This document shows, piece after piece, positions 1 through 7,005 of a stretch of 28,133 nucleotides of DNA. This DNA comes from Halieaceae bacterium (GTDB lineage: Bacteria > Pseudomonadota > Gammaproteobacteria > Pseudomonadales > Halieaceae). Position 1 is the stretch's first letter, and each line of letters starts with the position of its first letter. The notes below the pieces were generated by a model. It saw only the letters and a program-made list of their open reading frames with translations, was not told the DNA's origin and did no database searches. Both the position numbers and the translations under genes were made by a program. The stretch spans positions 1 to 28,133 of the forward strand of contig QOPK01000007.1 in the NCBI GenBank assembly GCA_003331685.1. Direction: 5' to 3'.

Positions 1-481
1 AGGGAATATCCATATCGGCCTGCAGGTGCGCCGCCGCCACATTCTGTAGCGCACTGACCACCTGCACCTCTTCTCCCAGCAACGTCTGGGCAATCACTCC
101 TGCGCTGCCCTCCGGGGGTAATTGCACTCGCGCCACACGCGGAGGCACCAGCGGCACAGTCACGTCTACCAACACCTTGCCCTGCACCGCGTCTTTGATG
201 CTCTCCAGCGTGGGGGTGTGCGCGCCAAACGGCACCGTCACAAAGACAATGTCGCCCCGCTCCGCAGCACTCACGTTGTCCAGGCCTTCAATCGGCTGAT
301 GCGCAACACCGCGACTGGCGAGCTCTGCGGTCAGCGCCTCGGCCGCCTCTACCGCCTGCTCCGGTTTTCTGGAACCCACCAGCACGGCGTGCCCGGCTTT
401 GGCCAAACGCAGGGCCAAACCACGGCCAAGATCACCAGTGCCACCGACGATTCCGATCGATGGTGTTGTATTGGAAGACAT
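1..481 (-). CDS. NADPH-dependent F420 reductase-like protein (partial, C-terminus beyond left edge)
   Basis: Reading leftwards from an ATG at 481, the protein opens with MSSNTTPSIGIVGGTGDLG. This is the N-terminal Rossmann glycine motif (GGTGDLGRG) of the NADP-dependent F420 oxidoreductase/NpdG family, followed by the NADP-phosphate-compatible strand ending in GSRKPEQA. About 160 residues are present. Family members run to roughly 210-230, so the C-terminal part is missing only because the window ends. An alternative ATG lies at 487, but the AGAGG upstream is better spaced for 481. In the family, the enzyme moves hydride between NADP(H) and coenzyme F420 in the cytoplasm. Some bacterial homologues have no proven F420 link, so the substrate is inference. 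It is divergent from the Baeyer-Villiger monooxygenase and shares its 219-nt upstream region. Family confidence is good, cofactor confidence moderate. Confidence 0.8.
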   Translation of the reverse strand, partial: MSSNTTPSIGIVGGTGDLGRGLALRLAKAGHAVLVGSRKPEQAVEAAEALTAELASRGVAHQPIEGLDNVSAAERGDIVFVTVPFGAHTPTLESIKDAVQGKVLVDVTVPLVPPRVARVQLPPEGSAGVIAQTLLGEEVQVVSALQNVAAAHLQADMDIP

Positions 482-509
482 ATTCATAACCTCTATTGTG
501 GCGTCATCG

Positions 510-538
510 TTGACAAGGTTCAGAGCCTTGGCGATAGT
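510..538 (+). promoter_or_regulatory. Putative sigma70 promoter for the Baeyer-Villiger monooxygenase gene
   Basis: A perfect -35 TTGACA (510-515), a 17-nt spacer and a -10 GATAGT (533-538, four of six consensus bases) point toward the monooxygenase start at 701. This implies a leader of about 155 nt. It is read directly from sequence; transcription is untested. Confidence 0.45.
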
Positions 539-545
539 GCTATCG
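532..545. promoter_or_regulatory. Inverted repeat overlapping the -10 box (candidate operator)
   Basis: CGATAG-TG-CTATCG is an inverted repeat with perfect 6-bp arms. It lies on top of the putative -10 box, in the region shared by the divergent F420-type reductase and the monooxygenase. A repressor bound here would block the promoter. The regulator is unknown and none is encoded in the window. Confidence 0.35.
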
Positions 546-600
546 GCGACTTGCTGAACACAAGTAAGTTTAGCCCAGACTGGCTTAAGACATGAGCTTA

Positions 601-636
601 AAGACAAGAAAAACCTGCGGCGCAACTGGCGCCGCA
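601..636 (-). terminator. Hairpin plus U-run, rho-independent terminator-like on the minus strand
   Basis: TGCGGCGC (616-623) and GCGCCGCA (629-636) form a perfect 8-bp GC-rich stem around a 5-nt loop. On the minus strand the stem is followed by GGTTTTTC, a typical U-tract. No minus-strand gene ends here. It could stop antisense transcription under the monooxygenase gene or act as a leader attenuator for the reductase at 1-481. On the plus strand it would sit in the monooxygenase 5' leader. Confidence 0.45.
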
Positions 637-700
637 TCAAACATGAGTTTACTGGAGTATTGATCTCTGGGCAGGGTTTCCGGGGAGCAGGAGAATTTCT

Positions 701-2323
701 ATGAGTAGCAACCATTCTGCAGACTACGATGTGATCGCCGTTGGCGCAGGCTTTGCCGGCGTATCGCTGAGCTACCACCTTCGAGAGGCAGGCTTCAACG
801 TCAAGGTATTTGATCGCGCTAGCGATGTAGGCGGCACCTGGGCCTGGAACAAGTATCCGGGCGCCGCCACTGACAGTGAGTCCTACTACTATTGCTTGAC
901 CTTCTCAAAAGAGGTGCTGCAAGAGTGGTCCTGGAGCAAACGCTACTCAGGCTGGGAGGAGACCCAGAACTATCTGAAGTTCGTGATGGACAAGTTCTCT
1001 CTGTGGTCCATGTTCCAGCTAAACACAGAAGTCGAGAGCGCCGAATTCGATAATGAAACGGGGTTGTGGAATGTCCGCACCCAGGGCGGGGAAACTCACA
1101 CCGCTAAATATTTTGTCAGCGCTATGGGCATGATTTCACAGCCCGTGCTCCCCAATTACACAGGTCAAGACCGTTTTAACGGTCCCATTTTCCACTCCTC
1201 CCGATGGCCTGAGGGCCTCGACGTAGCGGGCAAGCGCGTCGGCATCATTGGTGCAGGCGCCACGACCGTACAGATGCTACCGGAGGTCGCAAAAACCGCC
1301 GCACAGGTCACAGTATTCCAGCGCACACCTAACTTTGTGTTACCCGCCATGCAGAAGGATATGACGCCTGAGTGGGAAAAAGAAATCAAAGACAACTACG
1401 ACGAAATTATCGCCAAAGCCCGCAACCACATGTTCGGCATGGCATTCGAGCAACCGCCGGGGCGCAACGCGGTGGATACCCCGCCAGAGGAGGTGCAGCG
1501 CATCTTTGAGGAGCACTGGAATGGCAGCTTCCGCTGGGTATTTGAGACATTCGACGACTTGCTCGGTAGCGCAGAGGCAAACCAAATGGCCTCAGATTTC
1601 ATTACCAGCAAAATCAAGGAGAAAGTCAACGATCCCGAGCTGGCTGAGCTGCTGACACCCAAGGGCTATCCGCTCTTCGCCAAGCGCCCACCTCTGGACC
1701 ACGGTTACTACGAGGCCTACAACCGCGACAACGTCAAGCTAGTCGACATCAAGGACCGCGAGCCGATCCAAGAAATCACCGAAACCGGCATTCAGACCAG
1801 CGAGAATCTGTACGAGTTCGACATCATTGTCTTGGCAACCGGCTTCCAGGCCTACACCGGTGCGCTGGAAGCGATCGACATCCGCGGCAGCGATGGACAC
1901 ACACTGCGAGAAAAGTGGGACGACGAATCCAAGTCCATCATGGGCGTCTACGCCGCCGGCTATCCCAACTTCTTTATGATCACTGGCCCTCAGGCACCCT
2001 TCGCCAACTTGCCCACATCCATTGAGCAGAACGTGGCCTACATCACGGACTGCATCCAAAAGATGGAGTCCGAGGGCTACGACCTCTTCCAGCCAAGCCA
2101 GGAAGCAGAGGACGAGTGGTCAGCACACACCGCCGAAATTCACGAGCAGACCCTGATGGCGCAGGGAGACAAGGTGAACTCGTGGATGATGGGTGCCAAC
2201 CTCGAGAAGAGAAAGCCGCGCGTGCTGGTCTACTTTGGCGGCGCGCACATCTACTATGACAAGTTGCGCGAGTCAGCAGATGGCGGCTTCCCGGAGCTGG
2301 CCTTCAGCAAAAGCGCTGCCTGA
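701..2323 (+). CDS. Flavin-containing Baeyer-Villiger monooxygenase
   Basis: This 540-aa protein is a type I Baeyer-Villiger monooxygenase (FAD and NADPH dependent, cyclohexanone/phenylacetone monooxygenase family), which inserts oxygen into ketones to give esters or lactones. The FAD-binding motif VGAGFAG is at residues 14-20. It is followed by the conserved DVGGTWAWNKYPGAATD segment. The BVMO fingerprint F-x-G-x3-H-x3-W-P is intact at 159-170 (FNGPIFHSSRWP). A second dinucleotide motif, GIIGAGA, is at 181-187, and ATGFQ lies in the C-terminal half. The ATG at 701 follows GGAGCAGGAG. The length is normal for the family. The gene ends five nucleotides from the oppositely oriented DHH gene. 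The substrate cannot be told from sequence; cyclic, steroid-like or aliphatic ketones are all possible. Confidence 0.93.
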   Translation: MSSNHSADYDVIAVGAGFAGVSLSYHLREAGFNVKVFDRASDVGGTWAWNKYPGAATDSESYYYCLTFSKEVLQEWSWSKRYSGWEETQNYLKFVMDKFSLWSMFQLNTEVESAEFDNETGLWNVRTQGGETHTAKYFVSAMGMISQPVLPNYTGQDRFNGPIFHSSRWPEGLDVAGKRVGIIGAGATTVQMLPEVAKTAAQVTVFQRTPNFVLPAMQKDMTPEWEKEIKDNYDEIIAKARNHMFGMAFEQPPGRNAVDTPPEEVQRIFEEHWNGSFRWVFETFDDLLGSAEANQMASDFITSKIKEKVNDPELAELLTPKGYPLFAKRPPLDHGYYEAYNRDNVKLVDIKDREPIQEITETGIQTSENLYEFDIIVLATGFQAYTGALEAIDIRGSDGHTLREKWDDESKSIMGVYAAGYPNFFMITGPQAPFANLPTSIEQNVAYITDCIQKMESEGYDLFQPSQEAEDEWSAHTAEIHEQTLMAQGDKVNSWMMGANLEKRKPRVLVYFGGAHIYYDKLRESADGGFPELAFSKSAA

Positions 2324-2328
2324 GGCAG

Positions 2329-3288
2329 TTAGGCCTGGCCGCTATACTCGGCGGCCAGCGCATTCACCAAGCGATCGAGGTCACCAGCGGGCAAACGGTT
2401 AATGCCCGCAGCCGCCTCCCGACCCCCACCGGTCTCAAATTTTGAGCAGACTGCTTCGGCGCCCGTGCGTCGCTCGAAAGGCGCTCTAACGCTTACCAGA
2501 AACGAATCGTCGCCGCGCTCGGTCAGTACAGCGTGCGCTCGCCTCGGGAAGGCACGCACGAGATCATTACTGAACACGCCGCTGACACGTCTCGCCCAGG
2601 CTGCGTCGGGCAACTGATACACCGCGAAGGCGAGCTCCTCGACCACAGGTGTCAGCGCGGCAGACGCCGCAAGATCCTGTTGATAGCCTTGCCGGAGCTG
2701 GCGAAAGGTCGACGAATCGAGAAAGGCCTGCGGCCGCTCTGCTCCGAGTAGACTCTGGTACAGGGCGTCGGGGTGAAAGTGCAGGTCATCCAACGACGGC
2801 CCGTACCCGTTGTAGTTGATGCAAATACCAAGCTCCTGGAGCCCCGCAATGTCTGATGCCCGAAACCCTGATTTCTCGGCAAGGCGCTGTGCGGGCTCAT
2901 CCAGATTGTCGCCAAAAGCACCTGTAATGGCCCAGTCGACCTGGGCACCGCGCAGTCGCCCGTTTACCAATAAAGCGGTGCATACCTCAGGCGCTTCACT
3001 GATTGTGGCAGTGAGATTAGGGTGGCTGGGAATCGCGCCGGCCGCGTGGTGATCAACGTAATCGACTACCACGTCTTTAGCGAGTAACTGGCTGAGTGCG
3101 TCGCTATTTTTAACCATGGATAAATCGAGCACCGTCACCGTATCACCCGGCTCCGCGTGAACTCTCTCCAGCAAGGCAATATCACGCTTGACGCCGGTGA
3201 TGCGGGTTGAAACCAGTGGCTCTTCCAATCGCAACTGCAACAGCGCACAGATGCCGTCAGCGTCACCGTTAAACACGTCGTAATGCAT
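2329..3288 (-). CDS. DHH-family phosphoesterase
   Basis: A 319-aa cytoplasmic protein with the hallmarks of DHH phosphoesterases (RecJ/NrnA/exopolyphosphatase superfamily). DADG is at residues 9-12, an aspartate at 55 in VLDLS, and the name-giving DHH at 79-81 (YVDHHAAG). These are expected Mn2+ ligands. The C-terminal DHHA1-like glycine motif is GGGREAAAG at 287-295; most families have GGGH there, so the histidine is replaced by arginine. Close homologues are, as I recall, often mislabelled acetyltransferase in databases, but the motifs indicate a phosphodiesterase or phosphatase. The substrate (short oligonucleotides, pAp or other phosphates) is unknown. The gene is monocistronic and convergent with the monooxygenase. 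The Shine-Dalgarno sequence is weak, so the start is less certain than the family call. Confidence 0.85.
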   Translation of the reverse strand: MHYDVFNGDADGICALLQLRLEEPLVSTRITGVKRDIALLERVHAEPGDTVTVLDLSMVKNSDALSQLLAKDVVVDYVDHHAAGAIPSHPNLTATISEAPEVCTALLVNGRLRGAQVDWAITGAFGDNLDEPAQRLAEKSGFRASDIAGLQELGICINYNGYGPSLDDLHFHPDALYQSLLGAERPQAFLDSSTFRQLRQGYQQDLAASAALTPVVEELAFAVYQLPDAAWARRVSGVFSNDLVRAFPRRAHAVLTERGDDSFLVSVRAPFERRTGAEAVCSKFETGGGREAAAGINRLPAGDLDRLVNALAAEYSGQA

Positions 3289-3385
3289 GGACGAAGTCTA
3301 ATTGGAAGTCTCCGCCTTTGCCTAATCACTTCGCGCAGGGGGAGCAACCCGAGTATTCTTGCATCGAATTAAACAAGGAGGCGCC

Positions 3386-4141
3386 ATGGAGCTGTCACTG
3401 AAAGGCAAAAAAATACTGATCACCGGTGCGGGCGCGGGCATTGGTCTGGCCTGTGCGGAAGCGTTCGTGACGGCGGGCGCGGATGTCGCCATCTGTGACG
3501 TAGAGCAAGCACGACTGGATGAAGCCCTGGCATCGCTAACAGCTATCGGCGGTAACCACTACGGGCAGTTATGTGATGTGGCCAGCGCCGATGCAGTAGC
3601 AGACTTCTTTGCCAACAGCATGAAGGCGCTGGGGTCACTGGATATTGTGCTCAACAACGCGGGCGTCGGCTCACCGCTGGTGCCATTGGAGGAAACCGAC
3701 GAGGCCGACTACGACCGGCTGATGGGCATCAATCTTAAAGGTGTGTGGCTGTGCATGCGCGAGAGTCTCAAGATCATGTCCCCTGCCGGTTCAGGACACA
3801 TTATCAACATGGCCTCGGCACTGAGTAAAACCACCTTCCCCGGTGCAGGGCTCTATGTCGCCTCAAAGTATGCCGTGGGAGGACTCACCCGGAATACGGC
3901 AGTGGAATATGGCGAGTCTGGTATTCGCATTAACGCGATTTGCCCGGGCTTCATCGAAACGCCGTTACTGAGGGAATCCGTCCCTGAGGAAGATCGCGCT
4001 CATCTGGCAAGCCGTCACCCTTTGAATCGGCTAGGCACCCCCGAGGACGTGGCCAAGGCCGCCATGTGGCTGGCGAGCGATGCGTCGAGCTTCGTGACGG
4101 GCATGCTGTTCTCTGTTGACGGTGGCTGGACAGCGATTTAA
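3386..4141 (+). CDS. SDR-family oxidoreductase (3-oxoacyl-ACP reductase-like)
   Basis: A 251-aa classical short-chain dehydrogenase/reductase. The N-terminal cofactor motif TGAGAGIG, the structural NNAG (LNNAGVGSP), the active-site serine in MASALSK and the YVASK catalytic tyrosine/lysine pair are all present, as is the C-terminal PGFIETP segment. An aspartate after the second strand (CDVEQ) favours NAD(H) over NADP(H). The start is the ATG at 3386, directly behind a strong AAGGAGG; the open frame extends upstream to 3359 but with no ribosome site. Such enzymes interconvert secondary alcohols and ketones. Given the nearby monooxygenase, oxidation of an alcohol to a ketone substrate is possible but is inference. 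The gene stands alone, divergent from the DHH gene. Confidence 0.92.
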   Translation: MELSLKGKKILITGAGAGIGLACAEAFVTAGADVAICDVEQARLDEALASLTAIGGNHYGQLCDVASADAVADFFANSMKALGSLDIVLNNAGVGSPLVPLEETDEADYDRLMGINLKGVWLCMRESLKIMSPAGSGHIINMASALSKTTFPGAGLYVASKYAVGGLTRNTAVEYGESGIRINAICPGFIETPLLRESVPEEDRAHLASRHPLNRLGTPEDVAKAAMWLASDASSFVTGMLFSVDGGWTAI

Positions 4142-4490
4142 TCCAGGGAGACACCACTCGGGCGAGATGCGGCATTGGCTGGGCTTGTCCTGACTCAGCA
4201 GACGACTTGGATTTCAGAGTGGGGCGGAATGGCAGTATCACCGAGGCTACTCAGAGCACCAATTTGAGAACATCGATAGCCACTAGATACGCTCGAATTT
4301 TTCCTCCTTACCCAGCAAAATCATGCTCTTAAACGCATAATTTAATGACGCTAAGTCTTAAGAGGCAAAAGCGATGCGAGACTGTCCACCACTGCCGGTT
4401 GGGATTCAGCGAAAAGAAGTCGCCAACCACTGACACCAATTTGTCACTTTCAGCGTATAGACTCTGGAAAGTTGGCTGAGGGGAGAACCC
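4142..4490. other. 349-nt intergenic region with one small inverted repeat
   Basis: I see no convincing gene here. It separates the SDR gene from the acyltransferase and is more AT-rich than its surroundings. Near its right end is an inverted repeat with 5-bp arms, TGACA-CCAATT-TGTCA (4431-4446), followed 10 nt later by TATAGA (4456-4461), a possible -10 box without a good -35 partner. No clear rho-independent terminator follows the SDR gene. Confidence 0.4.
4431..4446. promoter_or_regulatory. Inverted repeat upstream of the acyltransferase gene (candidate operator)
   Basis: TGACA-N6-TGTCA with exact arms, about 45 nt upstream of the start at 4491 and just upstream of the -10-like TATAGA. 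Its position suits a transcription factor site. The arms are short enough to occur by chance. Confidence 0.25.
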
Positions 4491-5348
4491 ATGACCGTCT
4501 CGCTAAACGACCCGCTCTTCACCCATTATCTGCAAGAGCGGCCTACCCTGACTTATGCGCAGCCCGATGATCCCTGGGCCGCTCGCAAACTCATCCTGAC
4601 GATCGAAAACCTCTTCGGGCGCAGAAAGGTACAGAGGCTGTATGACACATTAAAGTCACAACCCTTTGAGCTAAGTCGATTTTTTGAAGACGCCATCGAG
4701 ATCACCAATATCGATGTGCGTTATGACCGCGCGCAGCTAGAAAAGATTCCAACGACCGGGCCGCTGGTCATGGTGGCCAACCATCCCTTTGGGGTGATGG
4801 ACGGCACCATTTTGTGTCACCTGGCGGCAAAGGCGAGGGGCGACTTTCGCATATTGATCAACGCCGTGCTGTGCCGGGATAAAGATCTGGCTCCTCATTT
4901 TTTGCCGGTGGACTTCTCGCCCGGCAAGGCCGCCATGAAAAACAATGTCGCGATGGGGCGCCGCGCCCGTGAAGCCATGGCAGCCGACATCCCCGTACTG
5001 ATTTTCCCCTCGGGATTTGTCTCGACCGCCGGAAAACTCGGTACTGGGCAGGCCGTCGAAGCGCCTTGGACGACCTTTGCCGCCAAGCTCATCAGTGATG
5101 CGCGCGCCAATGTCGTGCCGATCTTCTTTCACGGCCAGAACAGCCGGGCTTTCCATATCGCGTCCCACGTCTCGGAATCCTTGCGCATGGCATTTCTCAT
5201 TCGTGAAGCCAAGGCCCGCTTTGGCACCCGCTTCGACGTCACGATCGGGGATACCCTGCCCTATGAATCTTTGGAGGGCATTGGGGGACGCAAAGCGTTG
5301 ACCCGTTACCTCTACGGTGCGGTCCAACAGCTGGGCCAAGTGCAATAA
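4491..5348 (+). CDS. PlsC-like lysophospholipid/glycerol acyltransferase
   Basis: A 285-aa member of the PlsC acyltransferase superfamily. The catalytic H-x4-D motif is at 98-104 within NHPFGVMD. The later phosphate-contact motif is FPSG at 172-175, a variant of the FPEG found in AGPAT enzymes. The family transfers acyl groups from acyl-CoA or acyl-ACP to lysophospholipids or other lipid hydroxyls or amines at the inner face of the membrane. I see no convincing transmembrane helix, so membrane association would be peripheral. The ATG at 4491 follows GAGGGGAGAACCC. An ornithine-lipid OlsA-like or hemolysin-type acyltransferase role is possible. The gene has no obvious functional partner among its neighbours. 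Confidence 0.82.
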   Translation: MTVSLNDPLFTHYLQERPTLTYAQPDDPWAARKLILTIENLFGRRKVQRLYDTLKSQPFELSRFFEDAIEITNIDVRYDRAQLEKIPTTGPLVMVANHPFGVMDGTILCHLAAKARGDFRILINAVLCRDKDLAPHFLPVDFSPGKAAMKNNVAMGRRAREAMAADIPVLIFPSGFVSTAGKLGTGQAVEAPWTTFAAKLISDARANVVPIFFHGQNSRAFHIASHVSESLRMAFLIREAKARFGTRFDVTIGDTLPYESLEGIGGRKALTRYLYGAVQQLGQVQ

Positions 5349-5435
5349 GCAAAATTTGGATAGCGCCGTAAAAAAGGGGCCTCTGCAGGTAACGCGGGTT
5401 TTTGACACAATCTGGGCTTAATCAAGGAGCCCGCC

Positions 5436-6437
5436 ATGCCCGTACTCACCCTCGATCAAATTGAATCCCTCTGCTTTGATGCGCTGACGCGTGCGGGTGC
5501 CAGTAACGAACAAGCGGCTATCGTCGCCGAAGAAATCATGGACGCAGAGGCCGAGGGCATCCGCAATGTCGGGCTCGGCTACCTGCACCTTTACCTCAAG
5601 CATCTCCGCTGCGGCAAAGTGAACCCAGCCGCAACGCCGAAAATCGTGAAAACCTCGGAATCGACCACCGTGGTCGATGCGGACTTTGGCTTTTGCCACC
5701 ACGCCTATGTGATTGCCGAGGAGCGGCTCATTGAGACGACCCGCGCACAGGGCGTGGGACTCATGTCAATTCATCGGTCCTCATCGGCGGGCGTGCTGGG
5801 ATGGTTTGTACGACGCCTCGCGCGCGAGGGTTTGGTGTCGCTGATGTTCGCCAATAGCTCCAAGGCCGTGGCGGCCCACGGCGGCAAGGTGCCCTTCTTT
5901 GGTACTAACCCCTTCGCGATGAGTGCGCCGCGCGCGGGTGATGAACCGCTGGTGATCGATATGGCAACTGCCTCGACCGCACGGGTGAATCTGGTGCGCG
6001 CCGCCGCAGAAGGTCGTGAGATTGAGCCCGGACATGCGATCGACCCAGATGGCAACCCGACCACCGATCCCGCTGCAGGATTAAAAGGCGCGCAACTCCC
6101 CGTGGGCGGACCCAAAGGCTTTGGTTTGGGCTTAATGGTGGATGTGCTGGCCGGGGTGCTAACCGGCAGCAATTGCTCCTACGAAGCCTCGATGTTCGCG
6201 AACACGGAAGGCGGCCCCCCGAATGTCGGTCAAACCCTTATCGCAATGGATCCGGCCTTTATCGGCGATGGGTTTGTTCCCCATCTGGAGACGATGTTTA
6301 GCGCGCTCACTGAGGGCAACGATGTGCGGATCCCTGGCGAGCGCCGCGGGGCTGAGCGTCTGAAGCATGAAGCAGAAGGCGTTGAAGTGCCGGAGACGCT
6401 GCTAGAGCAAATCGAGACGCTTGCGGCAGGCGGCTAG
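5436..6437 (+). CDS. Ldh_2-family (malate/L-lactate/ureidoglycolate dehydrogenase-like) oxidoreductase, divergent
   Basis: A 333-aa protein of the Ldh_2 family, whose members are NAD(P)-dependent 2-hydroxyacid or imine reductases with a fold unrelated to classical LDH. Diagnostic segments are GTNPFAMSAP (156-165), IDMATAS (174-180) and GGPKGFGLGLMVDVLAGVL (224-242). The family's N-terminal RGxxSHG motif here reads GIRNVG (41-46), and the NHFGxAGYY-like motif reads HRSSSAGVLGW (113-123). Both histidines usually implicated in catalysis are therefore absent at their expected places. Activity may be altered, or this may be a distinct subgroup. AAGGAG precedes the ATG at 5436. It is convergent with soxG, only ten nucleotides away. 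Its N-terminal half resembles the product of 11630-12385. Confidence 0.85.
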   Translation: MPVLTLDQIESLCFDALTRAGASNEQAAIVAEEIMDAEAEGIRNVGLGYLHLYLKHLRCGKVNPAATPKIVKTSESTTVVDADFGFCHHAYVIAEERLIETTRAQGVGLMSIHRSSSAGVLGWFVRRLAREGLVSLMFANSSKAVAAHGGKVPFFGTNPFAMSAPRAGDEPLVIDMATASTARVNLVRAAAEGREIEPGHAIDPDGNPTTDPAAGLKGAQLPVGGPKGFGLGLMVDVLAGVLTGSNCSYEASMFANTEGGPPNVGQTLIAMDPAFIGDGFVPHLETMFSALTEGNDVRIPGERRGAERLKHEAEGVEVPETLLEQIETLAAGG

Positions 6438-6447
6438 GGCGGAAGAA

Positions 6448-7005
6448 TTACTCGAGCCACTCTCCCATCGCATCTTCGAGCGCTTCCCATAAGTAACGGG
6501 CGAGGGATTGGTCTACGAAAATTGAAAACGCAGGTTGCCCATCCTGATTCTGATGAGCAGCGACAATCACCGACACCCGCGCCGCCTGCGTCTGGGCGAC
6601 GCTCCCTGACGGGAATACCGCTTCTGAGAGATCCACGCCACAGAGCTTCGCCATGACCCGCGCCCGCGCCTCTCCTGCCAACTGCAGCCATGCATGGCTG
6701 TGCTGGCAATACAGCGGCCATATGCCAGCTGTGACTTCCTCGGCGGCCGGCCGGCCTAATGATGCCTGGTTACCGGGTTGTAACAACCAAAACTCGCGAT
6801 GACTCAATGACATCACCCAGCCTGACGCGCCGCTGGAAACAATCTGGTTCGGCGCATGCGGCAACGTGTGCCCCTGACTCAATAACCATTCTCGAGCGCC
6901 AGCGCCTCGCACACCCTCTCGACACGCGAGCGACAGATCACGCAATAGCAACCCATCGGCGCCTTTGATCATCCCGCAGCCTTCTAGCGGAGTACGAAGG
7001 CTCAT
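6448..7005 (-). CDS. soxG: Sarcosine oxidase gamma subunit
   Basis: A 185-aa protein ending the sarcosine oxidase operon. It matches the SoxG family in size, position and features such as a central segment with the FWLLQPG motif and a C-terminal SLARYLWEALEDA helix. Gamma is the smaller structural subunit of heterotetrameric sarcosine oxidase and caps the folate-binding part of alpha. Its ATG (7005) overlaps the soxA stop codon in an ATGA arrangement, so translation is likely coupled. SoxG is the least conserved subunit and I rely partly on gene order. The gene ends ten nucleotides from the convergent Ldh_2 gene, with no clear terminator hairpin between them. Confidence 0.88.
   Translation of the reverse strand: MSLRTPLEGCGMIKGADGLLLRDLSLACREGVRGAGAREWLLSQGHTLPHAPNQIVSSGASGWVMSLSHREFWLLQPGNQASLGRPAAEEVTAGIWPLYCQHSHAWLQLAGEARARVMAKLCGVDLSEAVFPSGSVAQTQAARVSVIVAAHQNQDGQPAFSIFVDQSLARYLWEALEDAMGEWLE

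Noticed and set aside
122..595. 157-codon plus-strand open frame at the left end
   Set aside because: It is antisense to the F420-type reductase, whose Rossmann motif on the minus strand is clear. The translation is His/Arg-rich and meaningless.
2316..2328. CTGCC-TGA-GGCAG hairpin between convergent genes as a terminator
   Set aside because: It is a 5-bp stem with the monooxygenase stop codon in its loop and no U-run on either strand, so probably a chance palindrome.
4737..5408. 223-codon minus-strand open frame
   Set aside because: It is antisense to the acyltransferase gene, which has intact motifs. The frame is open because of GC-rich codon bias.
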